Positions 25,417-36,199 are shown, counted from the stretch's first letter. The stretch: 64,000 bases of DNA from Rhodobacter sp. (GCA_027489175.1 JAIYAE010000033.1:186001-250000), one strand, 5' to 3'. Translations and numbers: made by a program. The notes: generated by a model not told the origin, from the letters alone.

Positions 25417-27720
25417 ATGGAACAGCTGCGATTCGGAATGGCCCAACCGCTGAAACGGCGGGAGGATGTGCGCTTTCTGACCGGCACCGGGCGCTACGTG
25501 GCTGACCTTGTTCCGCAAGGGGCATTGTGGGCGGCCTTCCTGCGGTCAGACCACGCGCATGGTCAGATCGTCAGTCTTGACGTGACCGCGGCGCGGGCGA
25601 TGCCCGGCGTGCATCTGGTCCTGACGGCGGATGATCTGCTGGCCGCCGGTGTCATCCTGGGCATGAAGGGCGAACGGATTGACGCTGTCGGTGGCCTTGG
25701 CGCCGGTCCGGAACGCCCGGTTCTGGCCCGTGACCGCGTGCGCTTTGTCGGCGAAGCCATTGCCATGGTCGTGTCCGACAGCCCTGAGGCCGCGAAGGAC
25801 GGGGTTGAGGCGATTGCTATGGATATCAACGCACTCCCCCCCGCTCTTCACCTAAAACCTCAAGAGCCGACCCTGCATCCCGACGCCCCCCTGAACCGGG
25901 CCTTTGACTTCGCCTTTGGCGATCAGGCAGGCACCGACGCCGCCCTCGCCAAAGCCACCCACCGCGTCACGGTCGAGGTAGTCCACAACCGCGTGACCGC
26001 CGCCCCGATGGAACCCCGCGCCGCCTTTGCCGAATGGGAGGGCGACCGCCTTCATCTTTGCGTCAATGGCCAGGGCGTCTGGACCCAGCGCAACGAACTT
26101 GCCCGCATGCTGGGCCTGGCCCGCGACCGGGTCCGCGTGACCAACCCCGATGTCGGCGGCGGCTTCGGGATGAAGGCGATGACCTACCCGGAATATGTGG
26201 TGCTGGCCCAAGCCGCCCGCGCCTTGGGCCGCCCGGTCGCCTGGATCTCCACAAGGGCTGAGGCGATGCTGACCGACAATGCCGGGCGCGACCTGGTGGC
26301 GACGGCCACGCTGGGCTTTGACGCCGATCACCGGATCACCGCCTATAAGGTGGACCTGGTGACCAACCTTGGCGCCTACAACTCGCAATTCGGGCAGGCG
26401 ATCCAGACGGAGCTTTTCGTCAAGGTCCTGACAGGGGTCTACAAGGTGCCGGTCGCGGCTCTGACCGCGCTGGGTGTCTACACCAACTCCACCCCCATCG
26501 ACGCCTATCGCGGTGCGGGGCGGCCTGAGGCGATCTTGACCGTCGAACGCGCGATGGACGAAGCCGCGCGGCAACTGGGACTGGACCCGGTTGACTTGCG
26601 CCTGAAGAACGTGATCCGCGACTTTCCCCATCTGACGCTGGAAGGGGAAGAGATTGACGGCGGTGATTTTGCGGGCCTTCTGGCCACCGTCGCCCCCCGC
26701 GCGGCGGGCTATGCCGACCGTCTGGCCGCCAGCCGCGCCCAGGGCAAGCTGCGCGGCATTGGCGTCGCGGCCTATATCGAAGCGATCCTTGGCGACAGCC
26801 ATGAAATCGCCCGGCTGGTGCTGGATGCGGACGGGGGGGCCACGCTCTATGTCGGCACCCAGTCAAACGGGCAGGGTCATGAAAGCGTTTTCGCCCGCAT
26901 GGTCGCGGAAAGCACCGGCATTTCGCAGGACATGGTCCGCATCGTTGAAGGCGACAGCGACCGGATTGCCCGGGGTGGGGGCACTGGCGGCTCTCGGTCA
27001 GTGACTGTGCAGGGCACGGCCACGCGGGCGACGGTGGGGGCGATGGTGACGGCTTTTGAGGAATTTCTGGCCGAGGAATGGGGCGCGGAGGGGGTGGAGT
27101 TCAAGGACCACCGCTTTGGCGCGCCCGGCACTAACCTGCGCCTGACCCTGCCTGAGGCGGCAGCCCTGGCCCGCGCCAAGGGCCGGATGGACCTGATCGA
27201 CCGGAGTGAGAAGATCACCCTCGATGGCCGGTCCTTCCCAAATGGCGTGCATCTTTGTGAGGTGGAGATCGACCCCGAAACCGGCGGGCTTACCCTTGAC
27301 CGCTATTCCGTGGTCGATGACTTCGGGGTGCTGGTCGCCCCCAACCTTGTGGAGGGGCAGGTCCATGGTGGCATCGCGCAAGGCTTTGGTCAGGCGGTGA
27401 CGGAGTGGCTGGTGCAGGACGACGATGGCCAGGTTCTGACCGGCAGCTTCATGGATTACGGGATGCCGCGCGCGAGTGATCTGCCGATGTTCGGCTTTGC
27501 CGAGCAGGGGGTGCCGACGCGGACCAACCCCCTTGGCATGAAGGGCTGCGGTGAGGCGGGGACGGTGGGCGCGCTGGGGGCGATCTCGAACGCGGTGCGG
27601 GATGCGCTGGCGCCGGTGGGGGTCACTCGGGTGGACATGCCCTTTACCCCCAACCGGATCTGGAACTGGATCGAGGCGGCGCGGAACGGTGTCCCGGGCG
27701 GGGACATGGGGCCGACCTGA
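25417..27720 (+). CDS. Molybdopterin-binding (form II CoxL-like) dehydrogenase subunit
   Basis: A 767-residue large subunit of the xanthine oxidase / aerobic CO dehydrogenase family. It opens with GMAQPLKRREDVRFLTGTGRYVADL, has VGGGFGMK for molybdopterin binding, the active-site loop AYRGAGR that marks form II (not the AYxCSFR of true CO dehydrogenase), and ends with GMKGCGEAGTVGA, including the catalytic-type glutamate. Substrate is unknown. The small [2Fe-2S] and FAD subunits that normally sit beside it are missing. I took the ATG at 25417 after a GGGGGGG stretch. Molybdenum cofactor genes moaC and moeA lie 8 kb away. Confidence 0.88.
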   Translation: MEQLRFGMAQPLKRREDVRFLTGTGRYVADLVPQGALWAAFLRSDHAHGQIVSLDVTAARAMPGVHLVLTADDLLAAGVILGMKGERIDAVGGLGAGPERPVLARDRVRFVGEAIAMVVSDSPEAAKDGVEAIAMDINALPPALHLKPQEPTLHPDAPLNRAFDFAFGDQAGTDAALAKATHRVTVEVVHNRVTAAPMEPRAAFAEWEGDRLHLCVNGQGVWTQRNELARMLGLARDRVRVTNPDVGGGFGMKAMTYPEYVVLAQAARALGRPVAWISTRAEAMLTDNAGRDLVATATLGFDADHRITAYKVDLVTNLGAYNSQFGQAIQTELFVKVLTGVYKVPVAALTALGVYTNSTPIDAYRGAGRPEAILTVERAMDEAARQLGLDPVDLRLKNVIRDFPHLTLEGEEIDGGDFAGLLATVAPRAAGYADRLAASRAQGKLRGIGVAAYIEAILGDSHEIARLVLDADGGATLYVGTQSNGQGHESVFARMVAESTGISQDMVRIVEGDSDRIARGGGTGGSRSVTVQGTATRATVGAMVTAFEEFLAEEWGAEGVEFKDHRFGAPGTNLRLTLPEAAALARAKGRMDLIDRSEKITLDGRSFPNGVHLCEVEIDPETGGLTLDRYSVVDDFGVLVAPNLVEGQVHGGIAQGFGQAVTEWLVQDDDGQVLTGSFMDYGMPRASDLPMFGFAEQGVPTRTNPLGMKGCGEAGTVGALGAISNAVRDALAPVGVTRVDMPFTPNRIWNWIEAARNGVPGGDMGPT

Positions 27721-27722
27721 GG

Positions 27723-27760
27723 AAAATCAACGGCTTGCCTGCGCGAATTAGGGAAGTTTT
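27723..27760. repeat. Dispersed intergenic repeat, copy B
   Basis: Partner of the copy at 17268-17305, with shared blocks AAATCAA, GGCTT, GCGAATT and GGAAGT. It begins right after the stop codon of the CoxL-like gene. A related short start (GGGAAATCAACAGCTT) is seen near 38700. Confidence 0.5.
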
Positions 27761-27853
27761 CATCTTTCGCGCCTGGCCCGGTCCCGGGGTTTCACCCGGC
27801 CCCATGATGGCTTAGCCTAGGCCGGAAACCGCCCCAAAGCCCGGACCAGACCG

Positions 27854-28723
27854 ATGCGCAATGTCACTCTTGCCGCCACCCAGTTCGCCTGCAGCTGGGA
27901 CCTGCCTGCCAACGCCGACCGGGCCGAGGCGCTGGTCCGGCAGGCTGCCACCCAAGGGGCCAACATCGTCCTGATCCAGGAACTCTTCGCCGCGCCCTAT
28001 TTCTGCATCGAGCAGCATCCCCGTTACTTTGACCTAGCCCAGCCGCTGGAGGGCCACCCTCTGGTCGCCCGGTTCGCGGCGCTGGCCAAGGAGTTGGGCG
28101 TGGTCCTGCCGGTCAGCTTCTTTGAACGTGCGGGTCCGGCCTTCTTCAACAGCATCGCCATGGTCGATGCCGATGGCCGCGTGCTGGGCACCTACCGCAA
28201 AAGCCATGTCCCGCAGGGGCCGGGGTATGAGGAGAAATACTACTTCTCGCCCGGCGATACCGGCTTTCGGGTCTGGGACACCGCCTTTGGCCGGATTGGC
28301 GTGGGCATCTGCTGGGATCAGTGGTTCCCTGAAGCGGCACGCGCGATGGCGCTGATGGGGGCAGAGGTGCTGCTGTACCCGACGGCCATCGGGTCTGAAC
28401 CGCCCGCGCCCGGCTATGACAGCCAGCCGCATTGGGAAATGGTGATGCGCGGCCACGCGGCGGCGAACATTCTGCCGGTGGTGGCGTCAAACCGGATCGG
28501 GGTTGAGGTGGCGCCTGAGGGGCGCGAAGTGACCTTTTACGGGTCAAGCTTCATCGCGGACCACACCGGGCAACTTCTGGCCAAGGCGGGACGAGACTTG
28601 CAGGAGGTGCTGGTTCACCAGGTTGATCTGGACGCCATTGCAGCCCTGCGCGCCAGCTGGGGCCTGTTCCGCGACCGGCGGGTAGACCTTTACGCGCCGA
28701 TCAACACACTGGACGGCCGGTGA
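27854..28723 (+). CDS. aguB: N-carbamoylputrescine amidase
   Basis: Hydrolyses N-carbamoylputrescine to putrescine, CO2 and ammonia in the agmatine route. The 289-residue nitrilase-fold enzyme has the Glu-Lys-Cys triad E43 (QELF), K116 (YRKSHVP) and C153 (ICWDQWFPEA), and the AguB-typical PGYEEKYYFSPGD and ATA..EPP region (TAIGSEPPAPGYDS). No agmatine deiminase gene is in the window, so another carbamoyl donor or a distant aguA is needed. A strong hairpin overlaps the end of the gene. Confidence 0.92.
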   Translation: MRNVTLAATQFACSWDLPANADRAEALVRQAATQGANIVLIQELFAAPYFCIEQHPRYFDLAQPLEGHPLVARFAALAKELGVVLPVSFFERAGPAFFNSIAMVDADGRVLGTYRKSHVPQGPGYEEKYYFSPGDTGFRVWDTAFGRIGVGICWDQWFPEAARAMALMGAEVLLYPTAIGSEPPAPGYDSQPHWEMVMRGHAAANILPVVASNRIGVEVAPEGREVTFYGSSFIADHTGQLLAKAGRDLQEVLVHQVDLDAIAALRASWGLFRDRRVDLYAPINTLDGR

Positions 28724-28757
28724 ACCCCAAGAATTTTCTGCGAAAATTCTTGGGGTT
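28723..28757. terminator. Perfect 16-base hairpin with TGC loop
   Basis: AACCCCAAGAATTTTC (28723-28738) and its exact complement (28742-28757) surround TGC. It starts at the last base of the aguB stop codon and is a likely terminator between convergent aguB and gltA. The apex TTTC-TGC-GAAA recurs at 38797 and 38861. Confidence 0.7.
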
Positions 28758-28779
28758 CCGCCTGGGGTTGATCGGTGGA

Positions 28780-28797
28780 ATGGGCAGTATTGCCCAT
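28780..28797. terminator. TGGGCA-N4-TGCCCA palindrome after gltA
   Basis: ATGGGCA (28780-28786) and TGCCCAT (28791-28797) around GTAT lie nine bases beyond the gltA stop. The same core (TGGGCA, four bases, TGCCCA) occurs at 59129-59152. Probably the gltA terminator. Confidence 0.5.
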
Positions 28798-28805
28798 CTT
28801 GCGGG

Positions 28806-30095
28806 TCAGCGGTGGCGCAGGTCGATATAGTCCCGCGACGTGGGGCCGACATAAAGCTGACGCGGGCGGCCGATCTTCTGTGTCGGGTCGGCGATCATTT
28901 CTTTCCACTGGCTGATCCAGCCCACGGTGCGGGAAATCGCGAAGATCGGGGTGAACATGGCAGTGGGGAAGCCCATCGCCTCAAGAATGATGCCCGAGTA
29001 GAAATCGACGTTCGGGTACAGCTTCTTCGAGATGAAGTAGTCATCTTCCAGCGCGATCCGTTCCAGCTCTTTCGCGACCTGGAGGAGGGGGTTGTTTTCG
29101 ACGCCGAGGAGGCCAAGCACCTCATCAGCGGATTCCTTCATCACTTTGGCGCGCGGGTCGAAGTTCTTGTAGACCCGGTGGCCGAAGCCCATCAGCTTGA
29201 CGCCCGAGGATTTGTCCTTGGCCTTGGCGATGAATTCGGGGATCCGGTCCACGGTGCCGATTTCGCGCAGCTGTTCAAGTGCTGCCTGGTTCGCCCCGCC
29301 ATGCGCCGGGCCCCAAAGGCAGGCAATCCCGGCCGCGATGCAGGCGAAGGGGTTGGCCCCCGAAGACCCGGCCAGACGTACCGTCGAGGTTGAGGCGTTC
29401 TGCTCATGATCGGCATGCAGCATCATGATCCGGTCCATCGCCTTTTCCAGCACGGGCGAGACGACGTAATCTTCCGCGGGGACGGCAAAGCACATGTTCA
29501 GGAAGTTGCCAGCGTAGCTGAGGCTGTTCTTCGGGTAAACGAAGGGCTGGCCGACCGAGTATTTGTAGGCCATCGCGGCGATCGTCGGCAGCTTGGCGAT
29601 CATCCGGATCGCGGCAACCTCACGCTGCCAGGGATCGTTGATGTCGGTGCTGTCGTGATAGAAGGCGGCCATCGCGCCGACCACGCCGACCATGGTGGCC
29701 ATCGGGTGCGCATCGCGGCGGAAGCCCCGGAAGAAGTAGTGCATCTGTTCATGCACCATGGTGTGGTTCGTCACCCGGTGGGTGAAGTCGGCCAGCTGGG
29801 CTGCGGTCGGCAGTTCGCCGTAGAGGAGGAGATAGCACACCTCCAGATGGGTGGATTTCTCGGCCAGCTGTTCGATCGGATAGCCGCGATACAGCAGTTC
29901 GCCCTTGTCGCCGTCGATATAGGTGATGGCGCTTTCGCAAGCAGCGGTCGAGGTGAAGCCGGGATCGTAGGTGAAGACATCCGCCTCACCGTAGAGCTTG
30001 CGGATGTCGAGCACATCCGGCCCGAGCGTGGGTGAATGCACGGGCAGATCGTAGGTCTTCCCGTTCAGGCTTAGCTTGGCGCTTGTGTCCGACAT
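28806..30095 (-). CDS. gltA: Citrate synthase (type II)
   Basis: First step of the TCA cycle, joining oxaloacetate and acetyl-CoA. The 429-residue length is the usual one for hexameric bacterial citrate synthase. Seen are [18 protein letters not shown], the catalytic histidines in [12 protein letters not shown] and [15 protein letters not shown], and the aspartate region near LEDDYF. ATG at 30095. It lies 96 bases downstream of gltX on the same strand, and its end carries two hairpins. Confidence 0.98.
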   Translation of the reverse strand: MSDTSAKLSLNGKTYDLPVHSPTLGPDVLDIRKLYGEADVFTYDPGFTSTAACESAITYIDGDKGELLYRGYPIEQLAEKSTHLEVCYLLLYGELPTAAQLADFTHRVTNHTMVHEQMHYFFRGFRRDAHPMATMVGVVGAMAAFYHDSTDINDPWQREVAAIRMIAKLPTIAAMAYKYSVGQPFVYPKNSLSYAGNFLNMCFAVPAEDYVVSPVLEKAMDRIMMLHADHEQNASTSTVRLAGSSGANPFACIAAGIACLWGPAHGGANQAALEQLREIGTVDRIPEFIAKAKDKSSGVKLMGFGHRVYKNFDPRAKVMKESADEVLGLLGVENNPLLQVAKELERIALEDDYFISKKLYPNVDFYSGIILEAMGFPTAMFTPIFAISRTVGWISQWKEMIADPTQKIGRPRQLYVGPTSRDYIDLRHR

Positions 30096-30191
30096 CTTGT
30101 CTTCCCCGGTATGGCGGGCCGACCCTGGCAGGGGGGCCTCTGGCTATCCTGCACCCCGGCGGGGGCAGCTTCAAGACCGGGGGGCGCGGGC

Positions 30192-31601
30192 TTACGCCAC
30201 GGCGTCCGTCAGCCTTGCAATGGTTTCCTCACGACCGATGACTAGCATCATGTCGTAAACCGAAGGTGTAACAGTCCGGCCCGCGATTGCGGCCCTGAGG
30301 GGCGCTGCAAGCTTGCCGAAACCGATGCCGTTCGCGGTGGCGGCCTCGGTCAGGACAGGTTCCAGCGCCTCTTTCGTCCAGCTAGCATTTTGCAGCTGCG
30401 GCGTCAACGATTTCAGTATACCACGGGATACCGCATCTAGCGCCTCAGCGGCCTTTGCGTCGGGGACGATGGGGCGCTGGATCATCAGGAATGACGCCTT
30501 ATCAAGCAGTTCCGGGAAGGTCTTCGCAGACTTCTTCAAGACGGGCAGCGCCTTTGCCATCAGGTCCACCTGCAGCGCGGTCAGCGCGGGCTGCCCGGCT
30601 GCGCCAAGGTAGGCAGTCAGTTCATGCAGCAGTGCAGCATCGTCAGCCATCGCCATGTGGTGGCCGCAGGTGTTTTCCAGCTTCTTGAAGTCCAGCCGGG
30701 CGGGGGCGCGGCCGATTCCCTCAAGGTCGAACATCTGCAGCGCTTCGGCGGTGGAGAAGATTTCGGCATCGCCATGCGCCCAGCCGAGGCGGGTCAGGTA
30801 GTTGCGCATGCCCGCCGCCGGGTAGCCCATCGCCTGGTATTCCTCGACCCCGGTCGCGCCGTGGCGTTTCGACAGCTTCTTGCCGTCCGGCCCGTGGATC
30901 AGCGGAATATGCGCCCAGGTTGGCACCTCCCACCCCATCGCGTCATAGACCATCTGCTGGCGCGCGGCGTTGTTCAGGTGGTCATCGCCGCGAATGACAT
31001 GGGTCACGCCCATGTCATGGTCATCGACCACAACGGCCAGCATGTAGACGGGCGTCCCGTCCGAGCGCAGGACGATCATGTCGTCCAGCGTGGCGTTCTG
31101 GATCACCACACGGCCCTGAACCTTGTCGTCAATCACCGTCTCACCAGTGCGGGGGGCCTTCATGCGAATGGCAAAGGGCGCGTCGGGAAAGGTTGCGGGG
31201 TCCGCGTCGCGCCAGGGGCTTTGGAACACGGCATAGCTTGCGCCAGCTGCCTCTTGCGCAGCCCGGTAGGCGGCGATTTCTTCCTGCGTGGAAAAGCACT
31301 TGTAGGCCGTTCCTCGCGCCAGCATCTCATGCGCCACGGCGGCGTGGCGGTCGCGGCGTTCGAACTGGCTGACCACGTCGCCATCCCAGTCGAGACCCAG
31401 CCAGGTGAGGCCCCGCAGGATCGCTGCTGTGGCTTCCGGCGTTGACCGCTCGCGGTCCGTATCCTCGATCCGCAGCAGGAACTTGCCGCCCCGGCCCCGC
31501 GCGTAAAGCCAGTTGAACAGCGCGGTCCGCCCACCGCCGATATGCAGATACCCGGTGGGCGAGGGCGCGAAGCGGGTGACAACGGGACGGGGCGCGTTCA
31601 T
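30192..31601 (-). CDS. gltX: Glutamyl-tRNA synthetase
   Basis: A 469-residue class I synthetase: HIGH-type motif in [21 protein letters not shown] near the N-terminus and KMSKS-type KLSKRHGA around residue 240, followed by the helical anticodon-binding domain. It makes Glu-tRNA(Glu) and, where GatCAB works as here (gatB at 14046), also Glu-tRNA(Gln) through this enzyme or a second copy. It is divergent from comEC, 37 bases away, and upstream of gltA. Confidence 0.96.
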   Translation of the reverse strand: MNAPRPVVTRFAPSPTGYLHIGGGRTALFNWLYARGRGGKFLLRIEDTDRERSTPEATAAILRGLTWLGLDWDGDVVSQFERRDRHAAVAHEMLARGTAYKCFSTQEEIAAYRAAQEAAGASYAVFQSPWRDADPATFPDAPFAIRMKAPRTGETVIDDKVQGRVVIQNATLDDMIVLRSDGTPVYMLAVVVDDHDMGVTHVIRGDDHLNNAARQQMVYDAMGWEVPTWAHIPLIHGPDGKKLSKRHGATGVEEYQAMGYPAAGMRNYLTRLGWAHGDAEIFSTAEALQMFDLEGIGRAPARLDFKKLENTCGHHMAMADDAALLHELTAYLGAAGQPALTALQVDLMAKALPVLKKSAKTFPELLDKASFLMIQRPIVPDAKAAEALDAVSRGILKSLTPQLQNASWTKEALEPVLTEAATANGIGFGKLAAPLRAAIAGRTVTPSVYDMMLVIGREETIARLTDAVA

Positions 31602-31638
31602 CGGGCGTTAACCTTTCGGAAACCATGAGGGCCTAGGC

Positions 31639-33795
31639 TTGGCGTCGGTCTTAGGCAATCACGGGGGCAAGGACAAGGTGGCGGCCGTGCAGGCGGGAAT
31701 CCGGCTGGTCCTGTGGCCGCTTCTGGCGCTGCAGGCCGCGCGGGGAACGCTGTTTCCCTGGCTTGCGGTCCTGATGGGCTGCGGCGTTGCCGTCTGGTTC
31801 GCCGTGCCGCAGGAACCCGGCCTTGGCAGCTATGTCCTGGCCGGTCTGGCAATCATCGCCGGTCTGGCGCTTGGCCTGCGCGGACCGGATCTTGCCCGCC
31901 CGCTCGCCTTTGCTGCGGCAGCACTGGCCGCGGGGTGGCTGGCTGCCGGCATCCGCGCCCATGCGGTGGACGCGCCGATGCTGACCTTCCGCTACTATGG
32001 CCCGGTCGAAGGCCGCATCGTCCATATCGACCGGTCGCAATCCGACGCCCTGCGCCTGACGCTGGACCGGGTGACCCTGCGCGAGGTGTCGCCTGAGCGC
32101 ACCCCCCTTCGGCTTCGCATCTCGCTGCAGGGGGAGCAGCCCTGGCTGACCCCGGCGCCGGGGCAGGTGGTGATCCTGACCGCCAGCCTTGCCGCACCTG
32201 AGGGGCCGGTGGAGCCTGGGGGCTTTGACTTCCGCCGCATGGCTTTCTTTGATCGCTTGGGCGCGGTTGGCTACACCCGCACGCCCGTCTTGCTACTGGA
32301 GGAGGCGGAGGCGACCGCCCTGCCGATTGACCGGCTCCGCCGCTATCTGACCGCCGGAATGTTGCAGCATATGGACGGCCAGGCGGGCGCCTTTGCGGCG
32401 GGGGCGATGACGGGCGACCGGTCCGCCATCACGGAAGAGACGGTGCAGGCGCTGCGCGACAGCTCACTTGCGCATCTTCTGGCGATTTCCGGCATGAACA
32501 TGGCGTTTTTGACGGCCTTCGTCTTCGCGCTGTTCCGCTACGGGCTGGCGCTGGTGCCTTACATCGCCCTGCGGGTGAACACCAAGAAGGTCGCGGCGGT
32601 GGTGGCCCTGGGGGTGGCGGCCTTCTATCTGGTGCTGTCGGGGGCGAATGTCGCCACGGAGCGCGCCTTCATCATGATCGCGGTGTTCCTGGGCGCGGTG
32701 CTTTTGGACCGCCGGGCACTGACCTTGCGGTCGGTCGCGGTGGCGGGGGTGCTGCTGTTGCTCACCAAGCCCGAAAGCCTGATGGAGCCGGGGTTCCAGA
32801 TGTCTTTTGCCGCCACCATCGCGCTGATCGTGGGGTTCGCCGCGCTGGACGGCAGCATCTACCGCCAAAAACTGCCGCGCTGGCTGATGCCGGTCTTCAC
32901 GTTGGTCCTCAGTTCGGTGATCGGCGGCTTTGCGACCGCGCCCTATGCGGCGGCGCATTTTAACCGCTTCACCGATTATGGCCTGCTCGCCAATGTGTTG
33001 ACCGTGCCCGTCATGGGCGCGGTCATCATGCCGGCGGGGGCCGTGGCAGCCCTGCTCGCCCCCTTTGGCCTGGCCTGGCTGCCCCTTTGGTTCATGGAAC
33101 TTGGCGCGCGCTGGATTCTGTTCGTGGCGCATTGGATTGCGGGGTTGGAGGGGGCGGTCACGGCTATCCCGGAACCCGGCCCATGGGTGCTGCCCCTGCT
33201 GACCCTGGGGGCGATCTGGGTGATCCTTTGGCGCGAACGGGTGCGCTGGCTGGGTGTGCTGCCGGTCGTCGTGGCCTTTGGTCTTTGGACGCAAGCCGAG
33301 CGGCCGTTGCTGCTGGTTTCCGGCGACGGAAAGCTGCTGGGGTTGGCGGTGTCCGATGGCCGGGCGCTGTCGGTTGCGCGCGGCGGGGGCTTTGCCGCCG
33401 AAAGCTGGCTGGAGAATGACGGTGACCTTGCCGATCAGGCGCCGGCCGCCGCCCGTCAGGGTTTTAGCGGCCCGAAGGGAGAGCGGTGGTTCCAGATCGG
33501 GAATCTCGCCGGGGTCGCGCTGACCGGGAAGGGTGCCTTGGACAAGCTGGCGCCGGCCTGTGCCGGCGGTGGGCTGGTGGTGATTGCCGAAGTGGTTGAA
33601 GACGCGCCCGAAGGCTGCCGCCTGATCGACCTTGCCACCTTGCGCGCAACCGGGCCGCTTGCTGTCTGGCCCGAGGGGGAAGGGGTGCGGATCGTCACGA
33701 CGAAACGGGCAGAGCGGCTGTGGTCAGGCCCGGCCCGCGCCTATGCGCTGCCAGACCTGGGACCAGTGACAGAAAAGCTGGCCTCGGGTCAGTAG
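31639..33795 (+). CDS. ComEC/Rec2-family membrane protein lacking a recognisable nuclease domain
   Basis: ComEC forms the inner-membrane channel for DNA uptake. The 718-residue protein has an N-terminal DUF4131 part (to about residue 200), then the Competence domain with [34 protein letters not shown] and [14 protein letters not shown], in about ten membrane segments. The C-terminal 170 residues do not show HxHxDH, the metal site of the metallo-beta-lactamase domain seen in full ComEC. Start is unsure: TTG at 31639 opens the longest frame; GTG at 31678 or 31687 are alternatives. The end overlaps lexA by 7 bases. Confidence 0.85.
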   Translation: MASVLGNHGGKDKVAAVQAGIRLVLWPLLALQAARGTLFPWLAVLMGCGVAVWFAVPQEPGLGSYVLAGLAIIAGLALGLRGPDLARPLAFAAAALAAGWLAAGIRAHAVDAPMLTFRYYGPVEGRIVHIDRSQSDALRLTLDRVTLREVSPERTPLRLRISLQGEQPWLTPAPGQVVILTASLAAPEGPVEPGGFDFRRMAFFDRLGAVGYTRTPVLLLEEAEATALPIDRLRRYLTAGMLQHMDGQAGAFAAGAMTGDRSAITEETVQALRDSSLAHLLAISGMNMAFLTAFVFALFRYGLALVPYIALRVNTKKVAAVVALGVAAFYLVLSGANVATERAFIMIAVFLGAVLLDRRALTLRSVAVAGVLLLLTKPESLMEPGFQMSFAATIALIVGFAALDGSIYRQKLPRWLMPVFTLVLSSVIGGFATAPYAAAHFNRFTDYGLLANVLTVPVMGAVIMPAGAVAALLAPFGLAWLPLWFMELGARWILFVAHWIAGLEGAVTAIPEPGPWVLPLLTLGAIWVILWRERVRWLGVLPVVVAFGLWTQAERPLLLVSGDGKLLGLAVSDGRALSVARGGGFAAESWLENDGDLADQAPAAARQGFSGPKGERWFQIGNLAGVALTGKGALDKLAPACAGGGLVVIAEVVEDAPEGCRLIDLATLRATGPLAVWPEGEGVRIVTTKRAERLWSGPARAYALPDLGPVTEKLASGQ

Positions 33796-34475
33796 CTGCG
33801 GATCAGCCCGACAAGCCGGCCCTGCACCTTGACCAGATGATCGGGAAAGACCCGGGTTTCATAGGCAGGGTTGGCCGCCTCAAGCGCGATCATGTTGCCG
33901 CGGCGGCGGAAGCGCTTCAGCGTGGCTTCGTGATCTTCGACCAAAGCCACGACAATATCCCCATTGTCGGCAGTGCTTTGTTCCCGGATCACCACGATGT
34001 CACCATCATTGATCCCCGCCTCGATCATGGAATCGCCTTTGACTTCAAGCGCATAGTGCTGGCCCTTGCCCGACAGCATCGACCCCGGCACCGCCACATA
34101 GTGCGAGATTTCCGAGATCGCCTCAATCGGGACACCGGCGGCGATGCGGCCCATCACGGGCAGTTCGATCGCGTGGACCGTGCTGACCGGCATCGCCCCG
34201 CGCGGCGGATCGACCCGGTCGCCAGTCACGACACGCGGGGTGAAGCCGGGCTTTTCCATCGCATCTGGCAGCTTGATGATTTCCAGCGCGCGGGCGCGGT
34301 GGGCAAGGCGGCGGATGAAGCCACGCTCTTCCAGCGCGGTGATCAGGCGGTGGATGCCGGACTTGGACCGCAGATCCAGCGCATCCTTCATTTCGTCGAA
34401 CGACGGCGGCACACCATCCCGATCCATCCGGGTCTTGATGAAATCCAGAAGTTCCAACTGCTTGCGTGTCAGCAT
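33789..34475 (-). CDS. lexA: LexA repressor
   Basis: SOS repressor that cleaves itself when RecA is activated. The 228-residue protein has the N-terminal winged helix ([15 protein letters not shown], then [23 protein letters not shown]), the cleavage site A113-G114 in RIAAGVP, and the Ser-Lys dyad S149 (GDSM) and K187 (ATLKRF). It is longer than E. coli LexA because of a linker typical of alphaproteobacteria. A GTTC-N7-GTTC box lies just upstream, so it should repress itself. Convergent with comEC by a 7-base overlap. Confidence 0.97.
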   Translation of the reverse strand: MLTRKQLELLDFIKTRMDRDGVPPSFDEMKDALDLRSKSGIHRLITALEERGFIRRLAHRARALEIIKLPDAMEKPGFTPRVVTGDRVDPPRGAMPVSTVHAIELPVMGRIAAGVPIEAISEISHYVAVPGSMLSGKGQHYALEVKGDSMIEAGINDGDIVVIREQSTADNGDIVVALVEDHEATLKRFRRRGNMIALEAANPAYETRVFPDHLVKVQGRLVGLIRSY

Positions 34476-34507
34476 GTCCGGCCCCTGCGAAGACGTGTTA
34501 ACGCAAT

Positions 34508-34522
34508 GTTCTGCCCGTGTTC
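34508..34522. promoter_or_regulatory. LexA box
   Basis: GTTC (34508-34511), seven bases, GTTC (34519-34522): exactly the direct-repeat operator known for alphaproteobacterial LexA. It lies 33 bases upstream of the lexA start codon, where it fits autorepression. Confidence 0.88.
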
Positions 34523-34553
34523 CCGGTTTGTGTCAAGAATTATTCCCACGGGT

Positions 34554-35726
34554 TCAAAGCGGCAGGTAGGACACCGTGGCCCCGGCGCTGCAGGGGCCAT
34601 CTGCTACCGGGCGGATCAACAGGGCATCCGCCTGGCCAAGAATCGACAAGACGGCCGAGTCCTGACGGTCAAACGGGGTGATGTCGGGCAGGCCATCGCC
34701 CATGGCAAGCCGGGCCCGCATGTAATGCGCGCGGGGGCCGTTGGCGGGCAGGTCCAGCGTCAGCCGGGCGCGACGCAGCTTTGGGGCAGGGGCCGGATCG
34801 CCCAGCATCGCGCGCAGCATCGGCAGAAGGAAAAGATGCCCGCAGACGATGGCCGACACCGGGTTGCCCGGCAGGCCCAGCATCGGCACGCCATTCAACC
34901 GCCCCGCGATCAGCGGCTTGCCAGGGCGCATGGCGATTTTCCAGAACGCCCGCTCCAACCCCGGGGTGCGGCCCACAAGGTCATGGTCGCCGACCGAGGC
35001 GCCGCCGATGGTCACGATCAGATCGGCTTCAGAGGCGAGGGCGAGGACGGTCGCAAGCTCAGCCTCGGTGTCGCGGGCGATGGGCAGAAGGCGGGCCTCG
35101 CACCCCTCCGCCTCGACCAGCGCCTTCAGGGCAAAGCTGTTCGAGGCGATGATCTGGTCGGGCTTCGGGTCTTCGCCCGGCATCACCAGCTCATCCCCGG
35201 TGGCAATCAGGGCGACCACCGGCTTGCGGGTCACCGGCACGGTGGGAATGTTCATCGCGGCGAGAAGGGCAAGGTCATTCGGGCGCAGGCGGCGGGGTGA
35301 AAGGCTGTCACCGGCGCGAAAATCCTGGCCGAGGGGGCGGATGTGGGGGCCGGCATCGGCGCCCTCGCGCAGGATGATCCGGTCGCCCAGGGCCACCACA
35401 TCCTCCTGGATGATGACCCGGGTCGCGCCGGCGGGCACGGGCGCGCCGGTGAAGATGCGGACGGCCTGACCGGGGCCGACCTGGCCGGTGAACTGGTGCC
35501 CCGCGCCCGCCTCGCCGATCACGGCGAAGACGTCATCGGGGCCGGGGTTGCCTTGCACCGCGTAGCCATCCATCGCCGAAGCGGCAAAGGGCGGCTGGTC
35601 GCGGGTGGCGACAGCGGGGGCGCACATCCAGCGGCCAGCGGCCTCTGCCAGAGGCACGGTTTCCGCCGCAAGGGGCTTGGTCAGGGCCAGACATTGCGCC
35701 AAAGCCTCTTCAACCGAAATCATCAA
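34554..35726 (-). CDS. moeA: Molybdopterin molybdotransferase
   Basis: Inserts molybdate into adenylated molybdopterin, the last step of molybdenum cofactor synthesis. The 390-residue chain has the four MoeA domains, with AMDGYAV near the N-terminus, GDELV in the MoCF domain ([11 protein letters not shown]), and [10 protein letters not shown]. It overlaps moaC by ATGA and is the last gene of the trpG-trpD-trpC-moaC-moeA cluster. The nearby CoxL-like enzyme at 25417 would use the cofactor. Confidence 0.95.
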   Translation of the reverse strand: MMISVEEALAQCLALTKPLAAETVPLAEAAGRWMCAPAVATRDQPPFAASAMDGYAVQGNPGPDDVFAVIGEAGAGHQFTGQVGPGQAVRIFTGAPVPAGATRVIIQEDVVALGDRIILREGADAGPHIRPLGQDFRAGDSLSPRRLRPNDLALLAAMNIPTVPVTRKPVVALIATGDELVMPGEDPKPDQIIASNSFALKALVEAEGCEARLLPIARDTEAELATVLALASEADLIVTIGGASVGDHDLVGRTPGLERAFWKIAMRPGKPLIAGRLNGVPMLGLPGNPVSAIVCGHLFLLPMLRAMLGDPAPAPKLRRARLTLDLPANGPRAHYMRARLAMGDGLPDITPFDRQDSAVLSILGQADALLIRPVADGPCSAGATVSYLPL

Positions 35727-36199
35727 AGCGCCTCGTAACGGCCTGATTTGCCGCCATCTTTCAGGATCAGCCGGATGCCGTCGATCACCATCGACTTTTC
35801 CGCCGCCTTGACCATGTCATAGACCGTCAGCGCGGCGACTGAGACGGCGGTCAGTGCCTCCATCTCCACCCCGGTCTGGCCGGAGGTCTTGACTGTCGCT
35901 TCGATCCGCACACCGGGAAGGGACGGATCAGCCGTCAGCTCCACCGCGACCTTGGTGATCGGCAGGGGGTGGCAAAGCGGGATCAGGTCCGCCGTCCGCT
36001 TGGCCGCCATGATCCCCGCCAGCCGCGCGACGGACAGAACGTCGCCCTTCTTGGCCCGGCCCTCGGTAATCAGCGCCAAAGTCTCAGCCGTCATACGCAC
36101 TGCGCCCACGGCCACGGCGACACGGTCGGTCACCGGCTTGGCTGACACGTCGACCATATGGGCCGCGCCCTTGTCGTCGAAATGGGACAGGCCGCTCAC
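35723..36199 (-). CDS. moaC: Cyclic pyranopterin monophosphate synthase
   Basis: Converts 3',8-cyclo-dihydro-GTP to cyclic pyranopterin phosphate in molybdenum cofactor synthesis. The 158-residue length is usual. [10 protein letters not shown] and [20 protein letters not shown] are the conserved active-site segments, with the lysine in DMVKA. ATG overlaps the trpC stop (ATGA). Its partner moaA is not nearby. Confidence 0.96.
   Translation of the reverse strand: MSGLSHFDDKGAAHMVDVSAKPVTDRVAVAVGAVRMTAETLALITEGRAKKGDVLSVARLAGIMAAKRTADLIPLCHPLPITKVAVELTADPSLPGVRIEATVKTSGQTGVEMEALTAVSVAALTVYDMVKAAEKSMVIDGIRLILKDGGKSGRYEAL

Noticed and set aside
33720-35300. Plus-strand open frame over lexA and moeA
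   Set aside because: Shadow of two certain minus-strand genes; composition-driven.
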